Assembly: GCF_001949145.1 (NCBI RefSeq)
Contig: NW_019091549.1
Span: forward strand, 1-64,000
Length of the DNA stretch: 64,000 nt
Direction: 5' to 3'
DNA from: Acanthaster planci
Lineage: Eukaryota > Echinodermata > Asteroidea > Valvatida > Acanthasteridae
Part shown: one piece after another, positions 25,311-38,135 of the stretch
Position numbering within the stretch: position 1 is the first letter of the stretch
How the letters are laid out: each line of letters begins with the position of its first letter
Notes under the pieces: model-generated
The model's input: the letters and a program-made list of their open reading frames with translations, nothing else
Databases searched by the model: none
Told to the model about the DNA's origin: nothing
Program-made: the position numbers and the translations under genes

Positions 25311-28059
25311 GTAGCAAATTAATTTAATGCCCTAAGCACCAGTCAGTGAGACCAAGGCATAAGCAATATGTGATGGACGTTGTACGCTGGTATAACCTAA
25401 AGGTGTTAAGCAATTATTTTCTGTGCTTAGCAATACCCTAAAATTATAGCTGCAGGTTTAATTATGATCTGAAGCTTTGGAGGTGTGACATTTTAAGGTA
25501 GATGACAGCTTTCAGGGATGTATTTTTCTTTGAAGAAGAATGGTTCTCAAAACAACTGGAATTGAGTGCACTCTCGAACATATTGGAAAGCGTACTCTGC
25601 ATGTCTTCAGGAGGAATGCTGGCCTGCTGCTTAGGTGACGACTGAAGTACTATGGTGGAGGATTATGAAGTGGCTGCGGTGGGATGCTTGTCTGGTAGAG
25701 CGTGGATGTGTGGCTGGAAGAATGTTGGTCCGGTAGACGGAGCTTGGAGGCGACTGGGATTGGTTGCATGCAGAGCTGTATATAGAGAGAGTTGCGACAT
25801 GGGGGTGTCAATAGTTGGAATCAAAATGGTGGATTGTGCGTGGATCGATCCACACGGACAATTGGCACACGATAGCTGCATGCTGTACTGCACGCATGGT
25901 GAACCGCCATTTTGGTTCTAAAGTCTGAAATTGGCGCTACTCTCTCTAAATATACAGCGCTGGTTGCATTTGCATCGCAGGCCCGTAGGCTGTGAGGGTT
26001 CGAGGAGTTCGAACGAACCCCCCTCCCTCCCCCTGCTCGCTTCTGAGTTCCACTTGTTGGTGGTCTTTTTTGTGTGTGTACTTAATATTTTAAATATACC
26101 GTGATATATTCGCATACGAGCCACGGCTTATACGTTGATTCTTAAGCTCAAGGTGACCATGATTCTGCATATTAATGAATCAATCTCTAGTCATATGTAC
26201 CGTCAGGAAGTTCCGGCAAATATCCACATTTCAGGTGTTTCAAAGGGTTTGAAATCAATGTATTTTTGTTAAGTTTATTCAATATTGAAAACTACAGTGT
26301 ACAAGTCTTACACGCTACCTTTGGTTCGCGACAGACATGCAACTTTTCAATGTTGTTTTCCAAAGCACATTGTGATAGGCCTTTGTATGAAAATATGTGT
26401 TCACAGTGCCAAAACACCCCCCCCCAGTCTCTGGTCAGGCAAAGGGCCTGCACCGGGCTGTGTAAGTAGCCTGTAGTGTTAGGACTTGAGTTGTGCAGAG
26501 CAGATGACATCGATGTGGAAACCAGTGTCCTGGGTATGAGAATATTCCCACCACCGGTTCTTTTCAGCACCACACTTCTTAAGAAAGAGACACACGGTTG
26601 AACGCGAATTCTATCGTATCATCTATCCGGGCTGCAGGTTTATTTCTCTGGCATCAACTGGGAAAAATCAACCCTATCTTTCACTTGTGTCACTTGTAAA
26701 CGTGTTGCGCACAGCGCTTACACATTATAGCATGTAGGCCTAGCGGTAGTGGACTGGTATTCTGTCTCTTCATTGGCTCCAGTTAGTTGTGCTGTTGAGC
26801 AGAGGCACTTGACCACGCACGGTTTCACGTTGACTCATATCTCGAAGGTAACCACCGCGTCTTGATTTCCTCAAAGGATGCCGTATTTCAATGAGGGAAT
26901 TGATCCATGCGGCACCGTGGCAAACGAGTCTGTAACTCTAGCCTTGCCATTCGATTCAGCGGACGCTGAAACTCTGGTTTTGGTATCGCGGGAAAGGACA
27001 CTCTGCAAAATTTGGTTCTTGGTGGCGAGCGGAGGGCTTGCGGCAAAAACTTAACTGAATGTCACCAAAATTGGGGACAGTGATTGCGTTTCGACTTTGT
27101 ATAGGTTTGGCCGTGAAATTATTTGATTGCTTGCACATTTCACCGATGCATTCTGATTTGGAGATCTCGACATGCAGCCCTCCGTAGACTAGTTTTGCCC
27201 TTCTCGAGCTCTGCCTGATCTGCTCGGAGTCGTGCCTCGGTAATATCGTTTTCGACCGTGGGGAACGACCACGTGCAGCCCGATTCTAGAGGCAAATTCT
27301 TTGAATACAATTCGTTCAATATGATAATGGCGTACGCGCACATGCGCTCTGCATTAGGTCACTAGTTTTCGCAACTTGTAAATTGAAAGGTGATTTTTTT
27401 TTCACTGATAACCGCAATACACTCGGGGAGGACGTAAGAATAATGCCACTGGAGTATATTGTCTTTGTTTACACTTTTGCAGGATTGTCATTACGTTTGG
27501 TGTATCGGGGAAACACACCACTCCTATTTTGGAGAAAGCGAGCCTTGCGTTGTTAATACTATAGCCTGGTCAATTCAGTGTCCGCTAAGTTGATTAAGTG
27601 GGTAAACTTAGTGGAATCTTCCTTTCGTAACCATAGTTACACCTCTTGGTCGGCATTTACATAAGAGAAAGGAAAAGCTTTGGATATTATTGAAGCCGTT
27701 TTAAAATAGCTAAGCGTATTGGTGAGGAAAGTAAAAAAATACTTATATTTAAAGGACAGTGGTCTTGAGGAATTTCACGCTTCCTGTTCATGTGTACCAA
27801 CTCGTATCAGACAGTTTCCTTTGCATAATTTTATCAAGTTCAACTCCTTTTATTTAGGGACACCCTTGACTAGCCAGTCAAGTCGAATGGCGTTACATGT
27901 ATGGCGGTATTCCTTAAGTGATTAGTTCAGGTAGTTAAATTACCATAACATGATTTTAATGACGTCCGGCCGGCTCTGTTCACATTCAAACCTTTTTCTT
28001 CCATATACATTTTCGTCGGAGTCGCCTCGTGCGTGCCTATTGCATTATGTGTAAAACTT

Positions 28060-28230
28060 CTTGTCATTTACAGTACCTAAAGTTATTATTGTCATATAGA
28101 ATCCGCGGTGTATTATTGGGCCCCATTAACTCTCTCACTGAATTAACCGCTGCAATAACCGCCTCGGGTAATGAAGTACGTATAATGAACTCGGTAAACA
28201 CAGCGAACACTGGCGCTGCTCGGTAGTCAG
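28060..28230. promoter_or_regulatory. Candidate regulatory island
   Basis: Repeat-free stretch with ATTAACTC, GAATTAACCG, GCAATAACCG, GGGTAATGAAG and ATAATGAAC words. Open frames exist on both strands but resemble no protein I know. Confidence 0.18.
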
Positions 28231-29929
28231 GTCCTTCAACCAGCGACAATTTTTTTTTCTATTAAATAACAATCGAATATTGATGGGCACCTGCGTTAAC
28301 AGCAAGAACAATAATTCTGCGTCCCCCCCATGATCTCAGAGACAGTTAATAATAACAAAAAACAGCTCAAAAGTTTGTTTGTGTCTCGTATGTGCTCTTC
28401 TTGGATACGATACTTTTACTCACAATCGAAAATGCCACGCCAGACACGTTTCATCTTACGGAGGATGCACTTCAAAGAATTTAATCATAGTCCATCTGAA
28501 AAATTATCTTCATAATTACTCCGGACTGGGGGAGTAGCATGTCTATTAGACACGACTACCGGGAAACTAACAACACAAGAATCTGTTGGGTCCTTGCTTG
28601 TCTGAATTACTGTGATTCTTCCCAATCAATATTACAGAGGTTTCATTGTTATATTAACAAAATGAAATCAACCTTAATTTCATTATGGTCAATCGTGGAG
28701 TTATTAAAGGAAGTAGTTTTTAACCTTGAAAACAATGACTTCAGCGTGGTCTCGAAAGGAAACGGATGAACATTCGCTATGTCAAACCGATTTGAACAAA
28801 TAATTTTGGGCCTATACATAAATACACCGCTGAGTTTGATATATGGTATGAAATACGAAGCACGACGCCTGTATGATTGATGGACCGTCGATCACATGCC
28901 ATTTTGTCCCAGCGCACGGCGCAGCCACTGAGAAAAATAGGCCTAGTTCTGTTCCACGATCACAGAAATTTTTTCACCCGTAGTAGATGCAGGGATTTAT
29001 TGAGGCTGGAATTTATTCAGGTTAGTCACGGATTTTTCATGATAAGTTCAAGCGTTCTATAAAACGAGTAACGAATATTTCCATATTTATGCAGTGGAAA
29101 GAATAATTCATCGCCTAACAAAATGGAACATTTCGTCTGCAACCTCATGCTCTACTCTTATTGATGCACTTACTTTAAAACGCTCATTATTTGTTGACGC
29201 TCTTTGTAAACAAGACTATGATTTCAAAGTTCTAGACCTACCCATACAACAAGACAATGAAGACTGATCTATGACCAAAAGCTCGAAACAAATTTGGCAT
29301 GTTTTGCATTACCCTTCAAAAGGAAATAGATTTGTGAATGAAGGTTGTTGAGAGGATAAAAGGGCAGATTCACCGAAACGCGGAAAGTTCTGAAATTCTT
29401 CATGTGCGGTGCTAATTAATTCTGTATCAGTTTTGTTTCGGGAGTTATATTTAGCCAAGGGTTAATTGCTATCGGAAGGAAACGAAACAAAGTGACAACT
29501 GACTCTTAAAAAGGTCATTTTATTTGTTGTGTGTGGTGCTACTTGAAGCGTTTTAAGCGAATGGATGCTGCAGCTTATATGTCAATAACCTTACAGTGTT
29601 ATCGGACTATTACCAATTTGATGTAACAGGAATCGTTGATGGAGTTCAAAATATTTCAGACTTCACCATTGTTTTGTGATTGTTTTATGATCGCACGGGC
29701 AAAAGGGAAAATACCCCAGACGTCATATGCTGCTTGTGTGCAAATGTTTGTGTAAAGAACGTAGCATATCGCCCGGACTTAAAAAACTAATCGCAAAGAA
29801 ATCCCCTTACACCAGCAAACTAGATAAGGCCGTGCGTCACAATCAAAGCCCGCATGGGGTTCAATTCCACTCTAATCAAGTTGGGGGTCCTCACCGTAAA
29901 AATGTGGAGTAATTAAATGATTTTATCCG

Positions 29930-30110
29930 GGGAAGCTTGGCCAATATTGCGCGTGGATATTGACTGCTTGGGTCCGGGCGCTTTAGACGCGCTTTAATTT
30001 CCTGCGAGGACAGCTGCTAAGCCTGGGCCAATAATATAGCCGACCTGTTTGGGCTGCAGTGCTTTTAATTACACTTGTGTGATTTCGGAATTGGCCGGGA
30101 TAATGGAGGT
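29930..30110. promoter_or_regulatory. Candidate regulatory island
   Basis: GACAGCTG E-box, CTTTAATTTCC, CCAATAATAT, TTTTAATTAC and GATAATGG words cluster in a compositionally distinct segment. Confidence 0.18.
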
Positions 30111-31095
30111 TCTCTTGAATCGCTGTGGATGAAGCAGGTAATTGGGCTTTGCTATCTCATCAATCATGCACCTATACAAATAGTAGTCACCTTCCCAAGT
30201 AGCCATGGACGTATAATACTACAGTGCACGATAGCCTGTAATGAGATGTATCTACAGTTTGCTAAATTGCTGTTTTATTTAACCAATCATCGGCTGAGAA
30301 TATTTAAGCACCTTTCTTACAAGGCTGTTATTCCTGGTCGAATATTTGTGTACACAAGTTGCCTCTGTGATAACTTGTGTGCATAATTATTCAGTGTGCA
30401 GATCTCGGTTTAACATCATGATAATAATAAATGGCCATTTGGGCTATTTGTTATTGCAATATGTGGGCGTGGATTGACGCGGAAGGGCGGGATTCCCCCC
30501 CCCTTTCAATGGGTCAGGGTTAAAGGACTTGATACGCCATCCCCCCACACACGCCCATTGTATAACACACAAAGCCAAGCACCACTTTCCACGAGTAGCC
30601 ATATGATAAATTAGACCCTCTCCACTCGCCATATAATCTAACTGGAATGCACAGCCACATCGTCTAGGAATCAGAATTTCGCAGCCTCAGTCTCACAGCG
30701 TATGGGGCCTATTTACTTTGCACTCGATGTTGAAAGCCCCATTCCCGTGCCGCGTTTATTTGTTTTCATTATAATTTAAGCGCAAAACCGTCAGCGCACC
30801 GTCGTAACAACATGCAGTTTTGGTGCACGCAGTCGACTGGGTATGGCTCCATTTGAATTCTTTATCTCCCTTCATTATGTTCGCCTGTTCAGTTGAAATC
30901 TGATACTCGAAGGCTCTACCCATGTACCGATTTTTCTAGGGATAAACTTAGGAGGTCCATGTCATGCATGTATTTGTACTCACCCTCTGTGTTTCGTGCA
31001 CCCCAGAACCTCTTTAAATAATATGCAGTTATACAAAAGGACACCAACACTGATCGCCGTACCGAATTAAACGCCCAAGATGTTAATTCCTCCCG

Positions 31096-31195
31096 CACTT
31101 CAAATCTGTGATGTTAAATTAGTGTTAATTCAACACTTGGTGTAGTCCTCTGATAACACCTAGGGTGTTAAATTAACACTGGAGGTTTTGCAGTG
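31096..31195. mobile_element. 100-bp palindromic MITE with CACTxCAAA ends
   Basis: Left end CACTTCAAATCTGTG and the complement of the right end CACTGCAAAACCTCC pair, followed by GTTAAATTA-type sequence on both sides. Inside are AGTGTTAATTCAACACT (31121-31137) and TAACACCTAGGGTGTTA (31154-31170). Structure is clear; the superfamily is not. Confidence 0.6.
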
Positions 31196-34100
31196 AGGAC
31201 ACATATTCCATCTTGAATTTGGGGCTACATCTTTCTCACCTACCAACCGCTTTTAAGTGCTTGTATTGTGATATTTCGTTAACAAGAGACATTTCGTTAA
31301 ATCTGGAGGAAAACACATGGGCTTTCGTGTTTTTTTGTTTTTTGTTTTGGTTTTTTTTTCTTTTAAACAAACCTTATTATGACCAACAAACAAAACCCGT
31401 ATGTCAAAACTATGTACGAAGAAATGCTGGTATTTTATGAAAGAAAACGGTCATTTTCACATATTCTCATTTGAAATCTCAGTTTTGAAGTGTTTGTGTG
31501 ACGGCGTAAGCACTAAATGCCACCAATAGGAGTTCTTAAATTTCTTGGGTACTCCCTGAATCCCGATAAAAAGTTTGGTTGGAAGATGGGGCAAGACTTT
31601 GTCAAACAGGGTCTGCTCTCTATACGTCACAGTCACATTTTTGCCTGCAGGGGCTAGTAAAACAAACTACGGTTTGGCCGTGAGAACAAAAGCAAAAGAA
31701 TATTTCACTATTAACTCTTAAAACATCACTGAGCTATCAAAACGCCAAAGTACATTACAAATTGCATTACAAATACGATTTTAAAGCAAAGGGCAAACAA
31801 AAACTACGCTTGACAAAATGCCAGGATGAGGTTTCTGCAGACTGTGGCTGTCCATACGAAAACATTCATGATGTAGTTGACAACGTGATAGGATCTAGAG
31901 GGCATTGGCAACCAGCGAGGCGGGAAAAGATCAAGAACCGGTAGAGTGACCCTACCAGATTTTGGCTTTATTCTTTTGTTGTGGGGGAAAAACGGGCATT
32001 GGTATTTTCAGGGGCCCCTTTGCAGTTTGGATGATGTAAATGCACGTGCGTTTTCTGGATTATTTAAGCACTAGGATATATCGTGGGGCATGCTTGTAGC
32101 GTGACCCTCGCGGATACGCAGACATCTTAAAACTCGCCTGCGAAATAAGAGTGTGGCCTCCCACATGTTCTGTGCTATATCCTCTCCACAATGTCTTGGA
32201 TTTTTTATGATGGGGGAATTGTAATTACAAGACATTTTTGGAATATCAGACATGGTATTTATAGAGGAGATCTGTAATGTAATTCAAGGGCGGATCCCGA
32301 GCCGAACATTCGGCTGGAGAGACAACTTCGGGGTGTGAGCATTTTGAATTTCTTTCTAAACCACGAGTACTTACCTCCTTAAAAAGTAATTTCACAAAAC
32401 TGGGAGAGTCTGAAGGCTTTGATTTATTTTGTAATTTTACCGGTGTGCATATACCATCAAAATGTCCATGTTCTTGAGCTTTGCTCCCTCCTGACTGGTT
32501 CAATCTTTGGCATTGAAGTTAGTAGACATACTCGAAAAGTACTCGACTACATCAATGGAAAGTTGGCTACCATTTAGGGGGTTAGGATTTGTTGAGAGTT
32601 AGTTTTGTTAGGTTGATTTCTGTTCGGGGTCGTCCCATTACGACGACATAGGTGAAAAAGGAACTAAAATTGACTTAGAACTCCTCCGCGCGTGCAGTTC
32701 ACTGCGTGCTCGGGCAGGGTCCTGAATCAGCCACCATGAGCGAACACAATACGAGTGGCTCTCACGATCGACCGGCGCTGAGCCGCCTGGATTGCCGAGC
32801 TCTGCCGCCCGAGGGGACGGGGGGATAACGAAACAAGCAAATTGGACATAAAACCCAGATAGACAGGGGGGCAAGGGAATCCCGGCCCGAGCTGACAGGC
32901 GAAAGCTTTTTATTTTGAAGCCGGGTTGACTGGACTGCACTTCTTTGAAAAGTGCAGGCGCACGTTCGCCTCATGTATATGTATACACGATGGCTTGAAT
33001 AGAATGAATAGGGGGAGAAAAGCCCTCGGCTCAATATCTCCTTTATTGACTGTTTCATATGGAGAATATTCCAGTTACTGCCCTGTCTTACCATGCGAAA
33101 TCCTAGCTTATGCAGTCTGCTGGAATGGTGTGGTTTATAGACGTTACTGAGTGCAATGCCTTCTTATATCTTTTTTGGTAAAAGGGGGAGAGTCCTTCTT
33201 TGGAGAAACTAGAGACAAAAATGTGTCCATCGGGGAATAAGGGATAACAATCCAACTGATCAAATAGATCCCTCAATGAGAATTATGGCAACTTATTACA
33301 GGATTAGGAAACCTTGAACACATTCATAACGGGATTGTTTATCAATTGGACAGTTTTCAGTATTTTAGCGTGTCATTGAAATTAATGATCTGATCGAAAA
33401 ACTACAGTTTACCTCCATACTACTTTTGTTGAAGTTTACCAATCATTGCAAGATGAAAACAAAGAAGAAACTGCCCGTAATTCCACAAAGAGCAGGTTCT
33501 TGAGAAGTTGAGGGTAATCATGTTCAGGATGTGCACTTCCCTTTATAATTCTACCCGGAAAAAGAAAGTTTGTAAAGTAGTTAAATATGAAGCCCAGTGA
33601 CTCCCAGATGAAATCAAATCCGATTTGACATTAAGCACAGTATTTTTGCATGTAAAAGAAAAACCACCAGAGTCGTACGGTACTATCTGTCAGCCTTTTC
33701 ATCGTTATTCTGTCCTGAGTCACTATCAGTACAAACCTATTTGGCGTGATTGCCATATCCTGACAGAAACTTTAAAGGCAACGCCCCTTTCACTTTACTT
33801 TCATCTGATAACGCTGTCACGTGTTTTTCTGGTACCACGTCACACTCACCATTGAATGATTAGAATCTATAATCCTGCAATTCTGTAAAGGATATCTTGA
33901 AATTCCCCTCATTTAAAAATTAGATCTACTGAAAGTCTTTGTTCTGTGTAGGGAGCGATTGCGTAGGCTGGCGCTGGTGGTGTTCCTGAAAACTATTGAA
34001 TGTCGAGAATGCCTGTCACTCGTCTGAAATAGGGGGACAGCGCCCAGTGGCGATACGCTGTCCGCCTAAGTGCATTAACATGTCATCAAGATCTCTTGCT

Positions 34101-34633
34101 CTCCAATTATCGCTTTCCACTTGTACGCCACGCTGACAAATACTCGTCAATTTCCAGCAAATTTTTAATGTGGACGGAGACCTGGGAGTGAGCTGGTTGA
34201 GGCAATCAGCCAATGCTGACGGAGCGGATTGTCTTGATGGGATGAGATGTTAAGACCGAGGGTCTCTCCACAGGCTCCATGGTACCCTCCCTACATGCAC
34301 AAGACATACAACGACGCGAAGTTAACTTCGTCATCCGGCGTTAACTTACAAATTTATAGCCAGCTTATTTCTAAAGTGTCAATTAACTCATAGCATTCTG
34401 TCGTAAAACTGGAGGATGGAAAGTTCCATGCCCCACACGGAGATGAAACTTGAAAAGGTTTCGGAGCTTTGAGTACCTTGCGCCGTGCTGAGGATGCCTT
34501 ACATCGGCTCGCATAGTCTTCCTTTGTCAGGGAAGAAGTTTCGTTATTACTTGTGGAGAGAAGATGACGCAAAAAGGTCCGAATCTGTAATAAAAATGGA
34601 ACATTATTGGGGTACTTGGTCTAACTTTACCCG
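31196..34633. other. Gene-free spacer
   Basis: T-rich run at 31330-31365. 32640-32960 is CG-richer and might be regulatory. Hairpin GGACAGCG/CGCTGTCC near 34034-34062. No gene found. Confidence 0.5.
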
Positions 34634-35480
34634 TTGCTGTGCTTTGCCTTCTTCTGCGCTGTATTGTCATACGTTTTTGTATTGGTTCGATTAATTTGCC
34701 TTATGTTTGACTTTTTTTGCCTCGCTTTGACTGGATTTCCCTTACCTCATGTTGCCTTGGTTCTTTTTTTTCTACCTAGCGCCTTGGCCTGTCATCAATC
34801 GTTTAAACTTTCCTTGCTTTTCCCTGTAGTGTATATTTTGCTATTCATTGTCTGGTTTTGCCTTCCTTTACAGTCTTTCTGTATTTGCTTGCCTCCCTTG
34901 GCCTGGGTTTGCCGTGCTTTGCCATGTTTTTGCCTTGGCCACAGCAGTGTTTAATTTGCCTTGGTTTGCTATGCATTGTCTCTTGGCCTCCCTTTGCCGC
35001 CTTTGCTGTGTTTTGCTTGCTTCGTCTTGTTTTGCCTTGATTGGTTTTGCAGTACCGAACTTCGGCGTTATTGACTTTGGTTTGCCTCGCTTTGCTGGAT
35101 TTGCCATGCCTCATCTTGATTGGTCCTGCTCCATGTAGTTCCTTTTTAGTTTGACTTTGCGTTGTGTTGCCTCGCTTTGCCTATAGTTTGATGTGTTTTG
35201 CCATGCTTCGTCATGTTTTGCCTTTGGTGGTCGAGCTCGACCTCTTTATGGCTTACCTCGCCTTCCATGGTTTTGCCGTGTTTTACAATGCTTCGTAATG
35301 TTTTCCCTTTGGTGGTCGAGCTCGACCTCTTTATGGCTTACCTCGCCTTCCGTGGTTTGCCTTGTTTTACCATGCTCCGTCTTGTTTGGCACTGTTCGGT
35401 CTTGCTCTGCCTCGCTCCGCCTGGTTCTGCCCTTCCCTCACCGGTCCTTGTCTCGCAAACGTCTTGCACGATCCCCAGCC
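34634..35480 (+). repeat. Degenerate T/C/G-rich minisatellite with 85-bp duplication
   Basis: About 850 bases made of variants of TTTGCCTTG / TGCTTTGCC with very few A on the + strand. Within it, 35196-35280 and 35281-35364 are tandem copies of an 85-base unit, nearly identical across CTTTGGTGGTCGAGCTCGA and the following 30 bases; a partial third unit follows. Low A content suppresses stop codons, producing chance open frames (34634-34954, 35193-35591) with low-complexity Cys/Phe/Leu translations. Not a gene. Confidence 0.7.
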
Positions 35481-36170
35481 CTGCCATCCCTGATGGGAAG
35501 GCCTCAACTTCACTTCTCGCCAATCACCTTTCAATATGGCTATCAACCCTTGTTGGTATTTGGAGATGTAAGAACAGGTGATCTAAGTTAGTTCCCTTTG
35601 CGACCAGTCTGATGCCCTGTCGCCCCGCCACGTCTTGGCGTGGTTTGTGTAACTTCGCTGCTCCTCCACAGCGAGGCTGCGCCCTATACAGCCCTTCATG
35701 AACTGCCCGGTCCCGCAACCGCTTTGCTGATTTCTTCCTCGAGGTCTTGGACACGCTTCTTGACGAAAACAAGGAGTCTTAATTGCTGGTTATATATGGA
35801 GAATGCACCCAAAAAACACTCCGTAATTTTTGTCAGACATGATAACACAACGTTGCCCTCTAGGCACCGTGCAATATCAATGTGAATGAGGTGAAGTTTT
35901 CTGCATTGTAACCATTTGAACCACTCCCTAGAAATGTTATTTCACATCAGTTTTTTTCAGTTAGTTTCATGAAGTAAGTTCACCTACAACTCATGATTTT
36001 CATTAAATAGTCAGACCTGCTCATAATGTGGCCAAATAGATACATCTAAATTCGTATGTCCTTATGTGATCAGGGTAATGATTTGTTGAGGGATTTATCA
36101 TCATGAAGGTTAAACGAGAACCATCAACTCGTGGCTGGATACACTATAATAATAATAAGCTAAATCAAAG

Positions 36171-36182
36171 TGACGTCACGTG
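36171..36182. promoter_or_regulatory. Fused CRE and E-box, TGACGTCACGTG
   Basis: A full palindromic cAMP-response element (TGACGTCA) overlaps a CACGTG E-box. It lies 1.9 kb upstream of the proposed first exon. Both motifs are perfect, but occupancy cannot be judged. Confidence 0.3.
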
Positions 36183-36439
36183 TTGGGAGAGGCTAGTAGG
36201 GGGAAGCAGATCCACTTTGCGTGATTGATATTGAGGGTGGAAATGAACGGATGAAATGCCGGAAGCCTCGGTGCAATCTCCTGCTTGTTTTGGGCCTTCA
36301 CTTTATCAAGAGGAGGCATTATGGCAAGAGGAGCTTTCAATCTAAAGCAGCGAAATTGCATTAGTGCTCAGCCAGTCCAGCACGACCAAACTCGTCACAG
36401 CCATCACGTACCTTCATTTCCTTATTGATGGAAGAATGC

Positions 36440-36780
36440 CGTTGCGCGCAGCTGTTCCCCCATCCGGCATTAAATGGTCGAAGATATTAGAATCGAACGA
36501 ATAATTGGGTTCGTAAATGGCAGAAGCAAAAAAAGAGGAGAGTGATTACTGAGGAGAGACGTAGTGTAATTGATTATTTTGAGTGGTGAAGGCTTGGTGT
36601 GACGGCATCTAGACTCATTAATTATTGTTGGTCGTGCCATTCAACAAACCCCCAAACCCTGTGCTGTGTCTGTTTTCAATGGGGCTTAACGAATCCTTGT
36701 AGCCATTAATTAATATCCATTCCAACATTTCACTGAATGTATTTCCCCGCACCATAAACATGTTTACCTCGTTAACGAGC
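36440..36780. promoter_or_regulatory. Candidate regulatory island upstream of LMO4
   Basis: CATTAAATGG, CGAATAATTGGG, TGATTATTT, CTCATTAATTATTG, CATTAATTAATATCC and a CAGCTG near 36459 lie 1.3-1.7 kb before exon 1. An 18-base match to the family C transposon (36670-36687) sits inside. Confidence 0.25.
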
Positions 36781-36959
36781 AAGCAAGCCGTTCATCAAAA
36801 TGAGCTTATCAAGCAGGGAGAGAGACGCCACCCACCCCTGTAAAAAGCTCTACCCTCAGCGCTGAATGGACGCGTCCATTTCATACGAATGAGTGGGGAA
36901 AAAAACTATAATAACACATGACATATTAAATGCGGCCATTTATTTCTCGCTGAAAGCCC

Positions 36960-38095
36960 CCCTTTTGTTGCCTGCTTAAACCACATGTGATTTGCTCTGA
37001 ATGGCAAGTTCATTACTCAGCGTCGCGCAGACTGGATGTGTGTACACACAAACCGGCTTCGGCTGCCCCCGTTTCCCGCCACTGCCATGTAATCATTAAC
37101 CGCCTCAGCCGTCCACCCCAGCACACTGCGTTTTGTTTTCGACCGGCGCTCCTCCGGTCATTCAGTCGTCACGTCGTGAGTGCAGCGGAGGCCCAGCCTC
37201 TTGAACAGGGTGCACGTACATGTACCATGCCGAGGAACGAGCCGCACACACGGCGTAACTGTATAGCACCTTCACCGGAGTGGTGAACTGTACAGTACAT
37301 GCAGCCCGTGTTTGTGTCGTTATTTCGCGCTGAAAGCCTAATAATTGATGTCGAGAACTACATGTGAACCAGGCTGCTCTTTTCCCACCGACAGGTAGAA
37401 GCCTTTCACAGCCGACACGTACAATGGAGTGACCGCACATCGCAAGTACACCCGAGTACACCGACCGACTGATGTCTCGCCGCTCTCTGACCAGACGTCC
37501 CTGCACTGTACTGCAGTATCATTTCAGCTGCAAGTTCAACTTCTCAAATATTGCCTGATCACGCGAGGACAAGATCTGAGTGCAAGTACTAGACTCCGTT
37601 GCCGGTCCCTGCATGACCCGTGTGCTTCGAACAAGCCCGTGCACCCCAAGGAAATCAGGGGGACATTGCGATCGCCGACCGAACAGTGAGCTGGTCGGAC
37701 CATATAGCAGAGCAAGGATGCTGTTGGCCTACGACTGGCGTTAGTGCTCGGTTGGGGCAGCAGCCAAGACGCTTTCACTGCATGTACATGTACACTTGGA
37801 TTACGATATACAGGTGCCTGATTACTGTGATATGCCGAGAAGATATAATTAGACTTTGACTTGTTGGCGACAAAACAAAACGAAAACACATATCCCAAAA
37901 CCCACGCATATGCTGTACACATTACCAGAGAGAAAGACCGATACAAACTTCTTTAATTTCACGCGGACAAAAATAATTAAGCCAAAACTTGGTGAGGTCA
38001 ACCAAAGCCAACCGAATTTATGTCAACCATTTAGGAATCGGAGGGGAGGAGTGTTCAAGTACGTGGAGTGTTCAGGATATAGTACGACAGTAGCC
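36960..38095 (+). promoter_or_regulatory. Putative LMO4 promoter / 5' UTR region, CpG-richer
   Basis: The stretch from about 36.98 to 37.78 kb is visibly richer in CG dinucleotides and poorer in stop codons than the AT-rich flanks, so chance open frames accumulate on both strands. It ends just upstream of the proposed first coding exon. No clear TATA box is present. TTCAGTC near 37159-37165 resembles an initiator but such a short motif proves little. Palindromes TACATGTA occur at 37217 and 37785. Placement before the exon is the main argument. Confidence 0.35.
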
Positions 38096-38135
38096 ATGAC
38101 GCAAACCATGGACCCGGTAGCTGGCTGCGATGTGG
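38096..38135 (+). CDS. LMO4: LMO4 candidate first coding exon (N-terminus)
   Basis: Proposed first coding exon of the LIM-only gene. The ATG at 38096 has a purine at -3 and starts MTQTMDPVAGCDV; a second in-frame ATG follows at 38108. The exon ends at G38135 next to a near-perfect donor, GTAAGT at 38136. One base is left over (phase 1). The LIM1 exon has an acceptor (TTCTCTTGCAG) ending at 40184 and begins with two bases that complete a Val codon, so the pieces join in frame without a stop. The reading frame is also open upstream to 37856, but no conserved protein is visible there, so I treat that part as 5' UTR. What is seen: donor, acceptor and phase agreement. What is inferred: that these sites are used. 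The alternative is translation from ATG 40163 or 40169 inside an unspliced longer exon 2. Confidence 0.55.

Larger units (their letters stand above)
25311..31095. other. Gene-free spacer, 5.8 kb
   Basis: A GGTGG/TGG-rich stretch (25630-25830) gives long chance frames on both strands. Two islands (28060, 29930) and TAGGCCTA at 26735 and 28938. No gene found. Confidence 0.55.
35481..36959. other. Upstream flank of LMO4
   Basis: Contains a minus-strand CTCF-like word (35853), the fused CRE/E-box (36171) and the island at 36440-36780. No coding exon recognised. Confidence 0.5.

Noticed and set aside
25652-25921. 89-codon plus frame with a 76-codon frame opposite
   Set aside because: TGG-rich composition keeps both strands open; no domain or splice signals.
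29800-29880. tRNA-like box B (GGGTTCAATTCC)
   Set aside because: No matching box A at proper distance and no cloverleaf could be drawn.
34634-35591. Cys/Phe/Leu-rich open frames of 106-132 codons
   Set aside because: They come from an A-poor minisatellite that suppresses stop codons; translations are low-complexity and differ between frames.
36987-37946. Several 80-136 codon frames on both strands
   Set aside because: Explained by higher CG content in the putative promoter region; no conserved motifs.
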